Shown: piece after piece, positions 27,562-35,607 of the stretch
Layout: every line of letters begins with the position of its first letter
Position numbering within the stretch: position 1 is the first letter of the stretch
Assembly (NCBI GenBank): GCA_002386525.1
Contig: DGIS01000025.1
Location: 13,740 to 77,739 of the forward strand
Direction of reading: 5' to 3'
Origin: Sphingobacterium sp. UBA4616
Lineage (GTDB): Bacteria; Bacteroidota; Bacteroidia; Sphingobacteriales; Sphingobacteriaceae
DNA: 64,000 nucleotides
Translations under genes and position numbers: made by a program
The notes under the pieces: model-generated
Databases searched by the model: none
The model's input: the letters and a program-made list of their open reading frames with translations, nothing else
Told to the model about the DNA's origin: nothing

Positions 27562-28057
27562 ATGAAAAAGTTAGATAAGCGGGTAGCTATAATAACCGGC
27601 GGCTCGGGAAGCATTGGTAAAACAACAGCCAAATTGTTCTTGGAACAGGGGGCTTATGTTATGCTTATTGATCTTAATGAGGAAGCATTAAAAACAACAG
27701 TACTTGAACTTGGCAGTGAAAATGTAAAATATGTCGTAGCGGATGTTTCCGTAGCAGCTCAAGTTGAAGCATATGTCAATGAAACAGTAAGAGCGTTTGG
27801 AGAGATTGATGTCTTTTTTAACAATGCCGGGATTGAGGGTGTCGTAAATTCCATTGAAGATTATGCGCTCTATAGAAGAAGGTGCTTCCACAGGCCACGG
27901 CGAGGAAGTCAAAAAAGCATTTGAAGCTTCTATTCCTTTTGGACGCTATGCAGAACCAATTGAAATCGCAAAATTAGCGTTGTTTCTTGCCTGTGACGAC
28001 AGTCAATTCATTACTGGGACAACGCAGGTTATCGATGGGGGTATGACAGTACAATAA
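27562..28057 (+). pseudogene. SDR-family oxidoreductase gene with internal deletion
   Basis: The N-terminal half is a normal classical SDR: VAIITGGSGSIGKTTAK (cofactor loop TGGSGSIG) up to FNNAGIEGVVNSIEDY (NNAG). The next residues are in another frame and resume at MRSIEEGASTGHGEEVKKAF. The C-terminal substrate region and the usual SQFITGTTQVIDGGMTVQ end follow. About 100 residues, including the catalytic Ser and the Tyr-x-x-x-Lys site, are missing, and the two halves are out of frame. An intact protein would be about 250 residues. It cannot be active. Confidence 0.85.
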
Positions 28058-28198
28058 TTATTAAACAATAAGTACGCCCCCGCCCAACCTAACCTCTTTG
28101 TACTCCTATAATATCCAACTCGCTGGCTAACGAATATCGCTACGCGTGTTACCCAGTTAAACGCTCATCAGCTTAAACTCTTTGATACGGGCCGCCGC

Positions 28199-28263
28199 AA
28201 TCTGAATTCTGTGGAGAGGCTAGGCTCAGTTACTGCGATTACTACAGACAAAACGGGGACACA
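28199..28263 (+). pseudogene. P-type ATPase relic around the phosphorylation site
   Basis: A 21-residue frame reads NLNSVERLGSVTAITTDKTG and ends in Thr. This is the highly conserved segment around the phosphorylated Asp of cation P-type ATPases, in which R-x-L-x-x-V-E-x-L-G-S precedes DKTGT. The frame ends at TAG 28271. Nothing else of the pump is recognisable. It resembles Ca2+-type pumps more than the MgtA type of the neighbouring gene, so it is not simply a duplicate of 24002-26539. Confidence 0.6.
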
Positions 28264-28458
28264 TATAGTATAGATCATATCATTATTGATGCGGATTATC
28301 AGCCGATGTTTGCTCGGGCTCCATCCAGATTCTGTTTATTCTTTGCAAAGGAATAAGCTGAAATGAACCAAAAGAAAACTCCGCTACAAAGTATAATCGT
28401 GCCATAAAATGATAAAGTAAATGAAATATTTATACAGATAAATATAGAATTAGCTAGC

Positions 28459-28528
28459 TTCAAGTTCGGTAGATAAGGTTGCACGTTCTCAACTATAATT
28501 AGTAGCTTTATTTTAAATTACTTAATAG
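28459..28528. repeat. Leader repeat copy 2, upstream of pfkB relic
   Basis: This is the second copy of the 70-bp leader described at 23831-23900, ending about 55 bp before the pfkB ATG. It probably carries the promoter that once drove pfkB. Confidence 0.65.
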
Positions 28529-28582
28529 TGCATTTCGACAATCCACTATTTTATAGATGAATAGCATTTATAACATAAACAA

Positions 28583-28925
28583 ATGGTAAAATCTATTTTA
28601 ACAATAACCCTGAATCCATCCGTAGACAAGAGTACCAGCGTACAGCATATCGTTCTGGAAAAGAAATTGCGCTATGAAAAACCTGTATACGAACTTGGTG
28701 GCGGAGGAATTAACGTATCTCGGGCCTTGAAAAGACTAGGTTTGGCTTCAACTGCTCTTTTTACCTCCGGGGGAAAGACAGGAAACATGCTCGCAAATTT
28801 ATTAAAGCTGGAAGATATTGATATAGACCCTATTCGGGTGAATGGCGAGACCCGCGAAAAATTTATCGTGATTGACAGCGCAACGAATCAGCAATATCGG
28901 TTCGGATTCCAGGTGTCTAATTTTC
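28583..28925 (+). pseudogene. N-terminal part of a PfkB-type sugar kinase
   Basis: The frame from ATG 28583 has MVKSILTITLNPSVDKSTSV at the start and the sugar-binding GGGGINVSRALKRLG near residue 38, followed by LFTSGGKTGNML. These match the first 110 residues of phosphofructokinase-2/PfkB-family enzymes, whose full length is about 310. It then passes into unrelated residues at about 28910 and stops, so the ATP-binding DTSG-type motif and the catalytic Asp are missing. It is a truncated relic. Confidence 0.8.
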
Positions 28926-28926
28926 C

Positions 28927-29162
28927 AAAGATCAGGAGACTCTCAACCAATATTTCCCTTCGATGCTGTTGATGCACTTTTCAAAAAAATAGGTTCTGCA
29001 ATATTAGTTACACATTCGCATTCAGGACCAAATTGGATATTACTCTCTCAAAGTGCTGGTCAGATTTTTTTTCCAATTCCAGAAGGCCGCAATTCTAAAA
29101 TGTCAGCTTTTAATATGGATACGCTGATCAGACTAAAATATGTACATAAATATGTCGATTAA
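28927..29162 (+). pseudogene. Alpha/beta-hydrolase relic fused behind pfkB
   Basis: The sequence KDQETLNQYF (frame of 28927), then PFDAVDALFKKIGSAILVTH in a different frame, and SHSGP resemble the nucleophile-elbow region of Bacteroidota alpha/beta hydrolases, where ALLxKIGPAILVTHSQxG precedes the serine. A short FPIPEG stretch and a C-terminal tail to 29162 follow. The nucleophile position of the family (Ser after His) is retained as His-Ser-His-Ser, but at least one frameshift and large deletions are present. It abuts the truncated pfkB directly. Confidence 0.55.
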
Positions 29163-29509
29163 GATAAAGAATCGCTGAGCAACAAAAAGTATATTAGCAA
29201 AATAGACAGGGAGTTATTCATCAGTAAAGAAAGCGCATATCAAACACCCAATTGCCTTATTAAAGAGATTTCAAAAAAACTTTGGGTTGGGCAAAAAGAA
29301 AAATGCGACCAACTTTTTTTTTACTGAAATGCTCTTATTCTCAATTGCCTATCGAGAAGTATTTTTGGATATAACAAAAATTTCTCCGAAGATGCATACA
29401 CCTCTCATCAACGATTTTAAAGCTCTTTAGGTTATTTGAGATAATGGCTGTTCATTTCTTAGAAAATGTTGTTCAAATCCTAATTTCAATGTAGCGATTT
29501 ATTGTTGTG
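29163..29509. other. Degraded spacer
   Basis: The sequence is AT-rich and I recognise no frame with family similarity. With the relics on both sides, it is probably eroded coding sequence. Confidence 0.3.
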
Positions 29510-29605
29510 CTATTGCTTTATGATCTCTCCTACAGCTTCTACAGTTTGTCCAATTTCTGCTATCGTAAAACGCCCTAAGCTAAATCGCAGCACAAGGTAA
29601 ATAAT
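29510..29605 (-). pseudogene. C-terminal relic of a cysteine-desulfurase-like gene
   Basis: On the minus strand, LVLRFSLGRFTIAEIGQTVE then AVGEIIKQ and a stop match the C-terminus of class V aminotransferases of NifS/IscS type, which end with a RFSLGRFTT-type strand and helix. Just upstream a Cys-Ser-rich piece recalls the active-site loop, but it is out of frame. The rest of the enzyme is absent. Confidence 0.5.
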
Positions 29606-29710
29606 CTTCGCCTAGGACGCTGCTCGACTGCACGAAGCGGTGAGCAGGAAAAGTTGGCCAGGAAATCGAGTGAGGTGTCTGATTTCAGATAGTAACGAAA
29701 ATGATAAACA

Positions 29711-30199
29711 TTAGTTAACATTGGAATATACCATGATTGTATGATGGATATGGCAAAACAAAAAAATAGCTGAAACCAAAATGAATGGCCAGCGTTTAAA
29801 TGGTAAATTAAAATAAAATGAATTTCCCATAAGACAGATTCCTGTTAACCAAATGGCTGGAGTCAGTGCAGGAGCTGAAAAGCCGACAATGCCTTTACTC
29901 CAAATGCTTTCAGGAAACCAAATCAATATCGCCCACGAACAAACATATAGCAACACTCCTACTACATAAATGTAGAAACCAATCTTTTGCCGCAAGTTGC
30001 TTACGGAAAAAGATGTAATAAATGCAAATAAAAAGATAGTCAGCCTAGAAATATTCTCTACATATATTAAACAAGGAGGAATACCTTTTGAAAACAAATC
30101 GGGTTGATAATTTCTCGGCAAACGACTAGTCAAAAGAATGTTCCAAAGCAATATCGGTAAAAATAAGATAAAACAATTGGAGAAATATCTCTTATTCAT
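29711..30199 (-). CDS. Hypothetical integral membrane protein, 162 residues
   Basis: I do not recognise the family. Five hydrophobic segments are predicted: about 8-24, 50-68, 74-92, 105-122 and 135-158. The first follows a short basic start (MNKRYF), so it has an N-in or signal-anchor arrangement. The final residues are polar (HHTIMVYSNVN). It is inner-membrane by composition. It stands alone between relics, and its open frame has survived intact, so it is probably functional. Confidence 0.7.
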   Translation of the reverse strand: MNKRYFSNCFILFLPILLWNILLTSRLPRNYQPDLFSKGIPPCLIYVENISRLTIFLFAFITSFSVSNLRQKIGFYIYVVGVLLYVCSWAILIWFPESIWSKGIVGFSAPALTPAIWLTGICLMGNSFYFNLPFKRWPFILVSAIFLFCHIHHTIMVYSNVN

Positions 30200-30589
30200 A
30201 TATAAACATTATGAATTAATTTTGGTTTTCTTCTGTGGCCTAATCTACGATCAATTTCCTACGTGCTCATCGAGGCAGAAGCCACTTGATGTGTAACTGC
30301 GGTATTTAACTAGACAGTGTAGTTGTCGCGAAAAAAGAACTAGCAATAAAATCATAAAACGAATTTATAAAATTTTCACAAGAAAACTATTTCAAGTTAG
30401 AATACTAAGTGGTATCTAACAATCAGTCTCCCCCTAATAACTCCCTCATTTCAAAGTGAAGATGTTTGTAACGGATAAGAGTTCATATAAATAAACTGTT
30501 AAAAAGATAAAAATAGCGCTTAAATGCAATAATAGAAAGTGCTTTTGGAATAATGATTTTTTTAAACACAATCAGATGCTTTCATCCTT
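30200..30589. other. Spacer
   Basis: I see no gene. It is AT-rich and has no clear repeat. It separates the membrane-protein gene from the glycosyltransferase relic. Confidence 0.3.
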
Positions 30590-30815
30590 TTGGAGCCGCA
30601 TCTCCACCAACTGTCAAAATCATAATCTCATCTGGAGATACTCCAAGTTGTCGCTGTACCGAAAGGGTGTTGGGAACGTTACTTGCATGGGGAACGAAAG
30701 AACCCGTATGACAACCTACAGGGAGCACCTCGATCTTATCACCTGCAATGCCATCTCTATAGTACATTTGCTTTACCCAATTGGAGGTGTCCAAGATAAG
30801 CGGAGCCGGGAATTG
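30590..30815 (-). pseudogene. Relic of the GT4 glycosyltransferase gene
   Basis: About 215 bp aligns at the DNA level with 15852-16075 of the intact GT4 gene at roughly 85 per cent identity. The shared protein includes SNWVKQMYYRDGIAGDKIEV and LGVSPDEIMILTVGGDAAPK, compared with VRDGIAGDK and VGGDAASKG in the intact gene. Both ends are cut: the sequence changes abruptly at Gly-Asp-Ala-Ala-Pro-Lys-Gly and before the Leu-Ile-Leu-Asp. It is clearly a fragment of a former second copy. Confidence 0.85.
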
Positions 30816-31038
30816 CTGCTGAACGGGAAAGCAGGAGATCGAGCAGGATGAAAGGAAATGGAACGAAAAAGCATAAATATCCAAATGCATGCTCCAATGT
30901 CCTTAAACTTTATTTCTTGGCTGGGTAAAATTTATTTACCGATATCGCTGTTTTCCATCTATTGTGATAATTGATACAGCGTATAACCTATTTCTTTATA
31001 TTTTTTCGACAAAATCTTATGAAATGTTACTACTTAGT

Positions 31039-31727
31039 TTATGTTCTTATTTTCTTAAATGCATTTCCAAAATTTTTAATAATATCCGTAATGATCATCG
31101 CTTCCTTTGATTGCGTTTTTAAAGTAATATCCGTAGCCAAACCATGAATAAATACGCCTACACATGCTGCAATGAGTGGTGTATATCCTTGCGCTAGAAA
31201 TGCCGTGATGAGGCCTGTCAGTGCGTCTCCCGACCCTCCTTTGGCTAGGCCGCTATTGCCTGTTGTATTGTAAAATATATCTTCTGGTGAAACAATGGTG
31301 GTATGATGGCCTTTCAAAACAATAATGATATCGTATTCTTTTGATTTCTCCATGGCCTTGTTTATTCGCTCATCGTTATGCTGATGGTCACCAAATAACC
31401 GATCAAACTATGATGAGGAGTAATGATCGTCTGGAGGAATTTTATACAATAGCTTTTTATTACTTGCTATCATATTCAGCGCATTAGCATCTAATAATAA
31501 AGGTTGCTTGAACTGTGTCAACGCCAGTAAAAGCAGTTCTTCAGAGGCTTGATCTATACCCAAGCCAGGATCTATTCCGACTGCTGAAAACCGTTCTACA
31601 TTAGGGGGATTTTCCTCTCGCATTATAACCACAGCTTCAGGAACGCCCAATTGTAAAATTGCTCTTTCATCAGTAGGAACGCTAACCGTTACTAACCCAA
31701 CTCCTGCCCTTACTGCTGCTTTAGCCT
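31039..31727 (-). pseudogene. NAD(P)H-hydrate dehydratase relic (NnrD type)
   Basis: The C-terminal part, DIIIVLKGHHTTIV then NSGLAKGGSGDALTGLITAF, carries the ADP-binding glycine motif GxGGSGD of NnrD (YjeF C-terminal) proteins and runs to 31039. Upstream, GVPEAVVIMREENPPN and VGIDPGLGIDQ and DANALNMI match the N-terminal portion. Between the two parts, the frame is broken near 31410-31430: the expected IPPQTIITPHH is split over two frames and an in-frame TAG precedes FDRLFGDH. A further break occurs near 31727. The enzyme repairs hydrated NAD(P)H; this copy is inactive. Confidence 0.8.
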
Positions 31728-31734
31728 AAGTAAC

Positions 31735-32066
31735 AGCGCATCCTATACATCCTTTTTTTATCGCGATCTTGTCTTTTGGTAATAACCGTGCTCCTCGCAA
31801 AGCAGTCAACACCTTGTTTGCGATTTCAGAATCGGTCTTTGCCCAATTACTTGGAAATTGAACTTTAATATTTTCAACCAATGCCCGCACACCATGGATT
31901 CTTTTTGATGCATTTTCAGCTTCCAGCTTTTTTGCATAACTGTCAACGTGATCAGAGAGGGAACAACTCCATCTTCACCTGTAACTACGATTTCAGCAAA
32001 ACGCAACTGGGGCTCCCATTTGATCGCCCACTCCACATCGTTCTTCAATTCTGTGTCTGTTTTCAT
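31735..32066 (-). pseudogene. Frameshifted third copy of the BON gene
   Basis: From ATG 32066 the frame begins MKTDTELKNDVEWAIKWEP, nearly the first copy's start, then shifts after GEDGVV. The homologous DNA continues in other frames: SYAKKLEAENAS-like sequence, SNWAKTDSEIAN and LPKDKI appear in the plus-strand region 31740-31960, ending where the nnrD relic starts. The last two BON domains are missing. Both the upstream element and the remaining tail of the upstream AraC gene are retained. Confidence 0.85.
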
Positions 32067-32136
32067 TAGCTTAAGATTTGCGATACAACTTGATTATTCC
32101 CTCGAAATAAAGTTCCTATTAATAAGACAACTTAAG

Positions 32137-32165
32137 TTATACAATTAGCATAATTTGTTGTATAA
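32137..32165. promoter_or_regulatory. TTATACAA-N13-TTGTATAA element before third BON copy
   Basis: TTATACAA (32137-32144) and TTGTATAA (32158-32165), inverted with a 13-bp spacer, lie 71-99 bp before the BON start at 32066, exactly as in the first copy. Confidence 0.7.
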
Positions 32166-32188
32166 TTAGAAGGTAGTTTGATCGATAT

Positions 32189-32206
32189 TTAGAGGTCTTC
32201 GAGGTT
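32189..32206 (-). pseudogene. Tail of a deleted AraC gene (NLEDL-stop)
   Basis: The minus strand reads codons for Asn-Leu-Glu-Asp-Leu and then TAA, identical at the protein level to the last residues of the AraC gene at 19152. It lies 123 bp before the BON-relic start, compared with 122 bp in the intact locus. Confidence 0.65.
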
Positions 32207-32238
32207 TTAGGGGCATAAATAGAACGCTAGAACATCAC

Positions 32239-32664
32239 TTATTTGTACCTAGAAAAGAAAGCACTGTCTATAAAAGGTCCATTTTCATCATTCATCTTCT
32301 TTGTACGATACAAAAGAAACTTCCCGGAAGGCAGAATCTCTGCATAGGGGGCTCTCAGATCTGTAGTACTTTGAAGCATAATCAATTTATTCCCTCTCGG
32401 CCATGCTTTATAGGCATCAATCATTGGTTCCCTACCTTGGCCGATGTCATACCAGTCGTTAATGGTAAAATACTCCTGTCCGCGTTCATGATGGATCGAT
32501 AGATGCCTTTTATTTTTTCTGTCGAACCAATTGCCTTTGATACGTTGAATTCCTGTCTCATGATTGCTTTTGGTACGCTGAGCACTACAATTGCTGTGAG
32601 CGAAAAAATACGCATAACAGAAAATTAAAACACATAACTTGATCTTTATCATAATCTTATTCAT
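32239..32664 (-). CDS. Hypothetical secreted protein, 141 residues
   Basis: I do not recognise the family. An N-terminal signal peptide of about 28 residues is likely (MNKIMIKIKLCVLIFCYAYF to NCSAQ). The mature part is polar, with alternating strands (HLSIHHERGQEYFTINDWY; YAEILPSGKFLLYRTK), suggesting a small beta-sandwich or lipocalin-like fold. It ends FIDSAFFSRYK. No catalytic motif is visible. The gene is alone; the region to its right has no gene until 33026. Confidence 0.65.
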   Translation of the reverse strand: MNKIMIKIKLCVLIFCYAYFFAHSNCSAQRTKSNHETGIQRIKGNWFDRKNKRHLSIHHERGQEYFTINDWYDIGQGREPMIDAYKAWPRGNKLIMLQSTTDLRAPYAEILPSGKFLLYRTKKMNDENGPFIDSAFFSRYK

Positions 32665-33025
32665 TTAATTACTATTAACTGTATTAACTGATATATCCTG
32701 AAATATTGAAGCAATACCAACCTTGCGTTCATAAAAATACAAAACAAAAAGGTCTGCTGAAAGTTCAATCCAAAGAGAATACTTAACTCGCTAGGGCTCC
32801 AAAGAATCCAATAAATGTGCTAAATCGGAATCTTAAAAAAGCGCGAATAGACATTCAACACGTATTGACAATACAACAATTACACATTAAATTTGGGGAA
32901 AGGATTATGAACCTCGGTAATTTACATCTAATTGTAGTAAAAAGTGTTGCTGAATGAGTTGTATATTACCACGATGAGTATGCTTAGAATTTTTAATCAC
33001 CATATTTCTTTACGAAAAAGCACTT
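32665..33025. other. Spacer
   Basis: I see no gene, and the short frames in the region are chance. It probably contains the promoters of the secreted-protein gene and the divergent DUF6624 gene. Confidence 0.3.
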
Positions 33026-33628
33026 ATGATGCAATATAAAGACATTGCAGAAAAAATAATTGATCTGAAAAATGCAGACTTAGCATTAAGGGATAAGCTT
33101 ATTAATGAGGGTAAACTAGGCGATGGATATAATGAAGAAATGAAGATCTTACACAATAAAAATGCTCAGATTTTAGACAAAATCATGAACATCATCGGTT
33201 ATCCTACAGCAGAAAAAGTAGGAAAAGAAGCTAGCGACGCCACCTGGTTAATTATACAGCACTCAATTGAACAACCAGAATTCATGAAGAGAAGTGCCGA
33301 ACTATTGAAGACAGCTGTAAAAAATAATAAAGCCGATCCTAGAAATTTAGCTTATCTAACAGACCGAATAGCTGTATTTCAAGATCAGCCACAACGTTAC
33401 GGGACTCAGTTTGATTGGGACGAAAACGGAAATCTAAGTCCTCATACAGTAGATGATGCGATCAAAGTAAATAAACGACGAAAGTCAATCGGCCTAAACA
33501 CGCTTGAAGAGCAAACTGAAGTGATAAGGATACAGGCACTGCGTGAAAAGCAGTCTCCACCTACAGACTTAGAAAAGAGAAAACGAGAAATGGAAGAGTG
33601 GAAGAAAAGTGTGGGATGGACAAAATAA
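33026..33628 (+). CDS. DUF6624 protein
   Basis: The protein has 200 residues, is cytoplasmic and helical. The family's pattern is visible: a helical N-terminus, then YPTAEKVGKEASDATWLIIQ with the conserved Ala-x-x-Trp-Leu-Ile-x-Gln-His, the AYLTDRIAVFQDQPQRYGTQ motif in the middle, and DDAIKVNKRRKSIGLNTLEE near the end. The function is unknown. A second ATG follows the first directly, so the start may be three bases later. It is monocistronic. Confidence 0.75.
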   Translation: MMQYKDIAEKIIDLKNADLALRDKLINEGKLGDGYNEEMKILHNKNAQILDKIMNIIGYPTAEKVGKEASDATWLIIQHSIEQPEFMKRSAELLKTAVKNNKADPRNLAYLTDRIAVFQDQPQRYGTQFDWDENGNLSPHTVDDAIKVNKRRKSIGLNTLEEQTEVIRIQALREKQSPPTDLEKRKREMEEWKKSVGWTK

Positions 33629-33670
33629 ATAAAGGGATGCTATTAAAAACTTATTCAGATCTTAAAATTC

Positions 33671-34282
33671 CTAATATACATCGCCGATTAAGCGAAAAGT
33701 CAAGTTGATACGAGCTTTCATTTTTTGCGTGGATTTTGCGACGCGATGTTCCCAAGTTTCCTGCAAATCGCCTTTCATCAGCAAAAGGGAACCATTATTT
33801 AACAACAAGGAATACTTTTTACTATGATCGTCAACCTTCCTAAAATCAAAAAACCGCGCCTGTCCCAGACTTATCGATCCAACTACAGGCCTATCTCCCA
33901 GTTCGCTATCTCTGTCACGGTGCCAGGCCACCGAATCACTGTTGTCGCGATATAAATTAATCAATACAGAATTGAATCGATAATTGAAGCGCTGTTCGAT
34001 CTTTTCCTTCAACGCTTCCAAATGTTCAAGCCATTGATTTACAGCGATCGCTTTTCCAGCGAGCTGGTAACTTGTATTTTCATCATCATACCAAGCCGTT
34101 AACCTAGGAGTCAATACTGTTCGATCGTACATTGTCTTCGATGTCTGCTGCCAACTGACCTCCTTGAGCAGTAGATGAAACAAATCATCAGCTTCTTTTT
34201 GTGTAAGAAAATCCGCTTCAAAGTCTAAGAGCTCTTCCGAAAAATTATATCCTTCGTTTTCAAATAAGCTAAGCTGATCCAT
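33671..34282 (-). CDS. AlkB-type alpha-ketoglutarate-dependent dioxygenase
   Basis: The start is taken at ATG 34282 (203 residues, MDQLSLF); a longer frame to 34405 adds 41 residues without family similarity. The protein oxidatively demethylates alkylated bases in DNA or RNA, using Fe2+, 2-oxoglutarate and oxygen. The iron ligands are His121 and Asp123 in WHRDRD and His179 in WEHRV. The 2-oxoglutarate-binding Arg191 and Arg197 are in RINLTFR. The nucleotide-recognition lid is the N-terminal LTPRLTAWYDD region. A length near 200 residues is normal for this AlkB group. The symbol alkB is not given, because relatives include RNA-specific enzymes. It is monocistronic. Confidence 0.88.
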   Translation of the reverse strand: MDQLSLFENEGYNFSEELLDFEADFLTQKEADDLFHLLLKEVSWQQTSKTMYDRTVLTPRLTAWYDDENTSYQLAGKAIAVNQWLEHLEALKEKIEQRFNYRFNSVLINLYRDNSDSVAWHRDRDSELGDRPVVGSISLGQARFFDFRKVDDHSKKYSLLLNNGSLLLMKGDLQETWEHRVAKSTQKMKARINLTFRLIGDVY

Positions 34283-34502
34283 GTTCCAATTATTTAAAGG
34301 TATATCAATGGGTCCATTCTCTTTCAGAGAAGAACAATTGATCCTGCACAAGGTTTGTCGGTTATAATAGTGGCGGTTAAGTGTACATTTTAAAAGGAGT
34401 TGCAATCAGCTTCTCACCGATTGCAACACATAGAAAACACTTAGATAGATATTTGATAAAACAGATGATCCCGTAGTAGCGGGGATTAGCTTGCGGATCG
34501 GC

Positions 34503-35501
34503 TTAAGGTTGCCCGCCTCCTCCAGCAGCTCCATAAATCTGTCCATTAGCGTAACTGGCATCTGATGCGGCAAGCTGAACATAGATCGATGCTAGTTCCG
34601 CCGGTTGTCCGGGTCTTCCCATGGGCGTGTCACCTCCAAAATTCACAAGCTTTTCTTGTGTCGCACCGCCACTTACTTGTAGCGGTGTCCAAATAGGTCC
34701 CGGAGCTACGCCATTCACGCGAATACCCTTAGGTCCTAGCTGTTTCGCCAGAGACCGTATATAGTTTGTTGTAGCAGCTTTTGTCTGCGCGTAATCGTAA
34801 AGATCTTCCGATGGATCTGTCGCCTGTACTGAGGTTGTTCCTATAATAACTGAACCGGGCTTCAAATGCGGTAGAGCAGCTTTAATAAGCCAAAATGGGG
34901 CATAGATATTAGTCTTCATGGTCGCATCAAATTCTTCGGTCGTAATATCCAATATGGAAGGTTTTGTCTGCTGTCGCGCAGCGTTATTGACCAAAATATC
35001 CAAACCACCCAACTGCTGAGTCGCCTCTTCTATCAGACGCGTACAGAACTTTTCTTCCCGAAGATCACCCGGAATTGCCACCGCCTTTCGCCCTGCAGCT
35101 TTAATTAATGCGACAACATCTTTGGCATCAACCTCCTCATCCGGTAGATAATTAATAGCAACATCGGCTCCCTCGCGTGCATAGGCGATTGCGGCAGCTC
35201 GCCCCATTCCAGAATCGCCGCCGGTAATTAAGGCTTTTCGTCCATTCAACCTCCCACTTCCTTTATATGATTCTTCGCCATGGTCGGGTCTTGGATTCAT
35301 TTTACTACTCAATCCGGGCCAGGACTGGAGTTGCTTTTGAAAAGGCGGTTTAGGATATTTGTCGTTTGGATTCTGTAAATTAGCATTTCCACCTTGTTGA
35401 GCTTCAGCTGGCCGCCATCCTCCCACCAGTCCTAAAGCTAATACACTAGTTCCTATTGTTCCCAGAGCCTTGCGTCTATCCATTTTTGTTGAATTTTCCA
35501 T
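34503..35501 (-). CDS. Exported SDR-family oxidoreductase
   Basis: The protein has 332 residues. The first 35 look like a twin-arginine leader: DRRKALGTIGTSVLALGLVG, then AEAQ. The rest is a classical SDR of the YghA group, with NPRPDHGEESYKGSGRLNG before the fold, cofactor loop TGGDSGMG, NNAA in place of NNAG, catalytic Ser in GTTSV, and YAQTK. The C-terminus ends GQIYGAAGGGGQP. It should act in the periplasm if the leader is used; Tat export fits a cofactor-containing enzyme folded in the cytoplasm. The substrate is unknown. A cytoplasmic relative is encoded at 8488-9351. Confidence 0.85.
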   Translation of the reverse strand: MENSTKMDRRKALGTIGTSVLALGLVGGWRPAEAQQGGNANLQNPNDKYPKPPFQKQLQSWPGLSSKMNPRPDHGEESYKGSGRLNGRKALITGGDSGMGRAAAIAYAREGADVAINYLPDEEVDAKDVVALIKAAGRKAVAIPGDLREEKFCTRLIEEATQQLGGLDILVNNAARQQTKPSILDITTEEFDATMKTNIYAPFWLIKAALPHLKPGSVIIGTTSVQATDPSEDLYDYAQTKAATTNYIRSLAKQLGPKGIRVNGVAPGPIWTPLQVSGGATQEKLVNFGGDTPMGRPGQPAELASIYVQLAASDASYANGQIYGAAGGGGQP

Positions 35502-35607
35502 TTTCTCTATAAATTTTTAATGATCGACTCAGTGTCGTGTGAGCAAATTTTTTAAAAATTAACAGCGATCACAGTACTTTCGTTCGATCATAGCTGATGG
35601 ATGCGTT

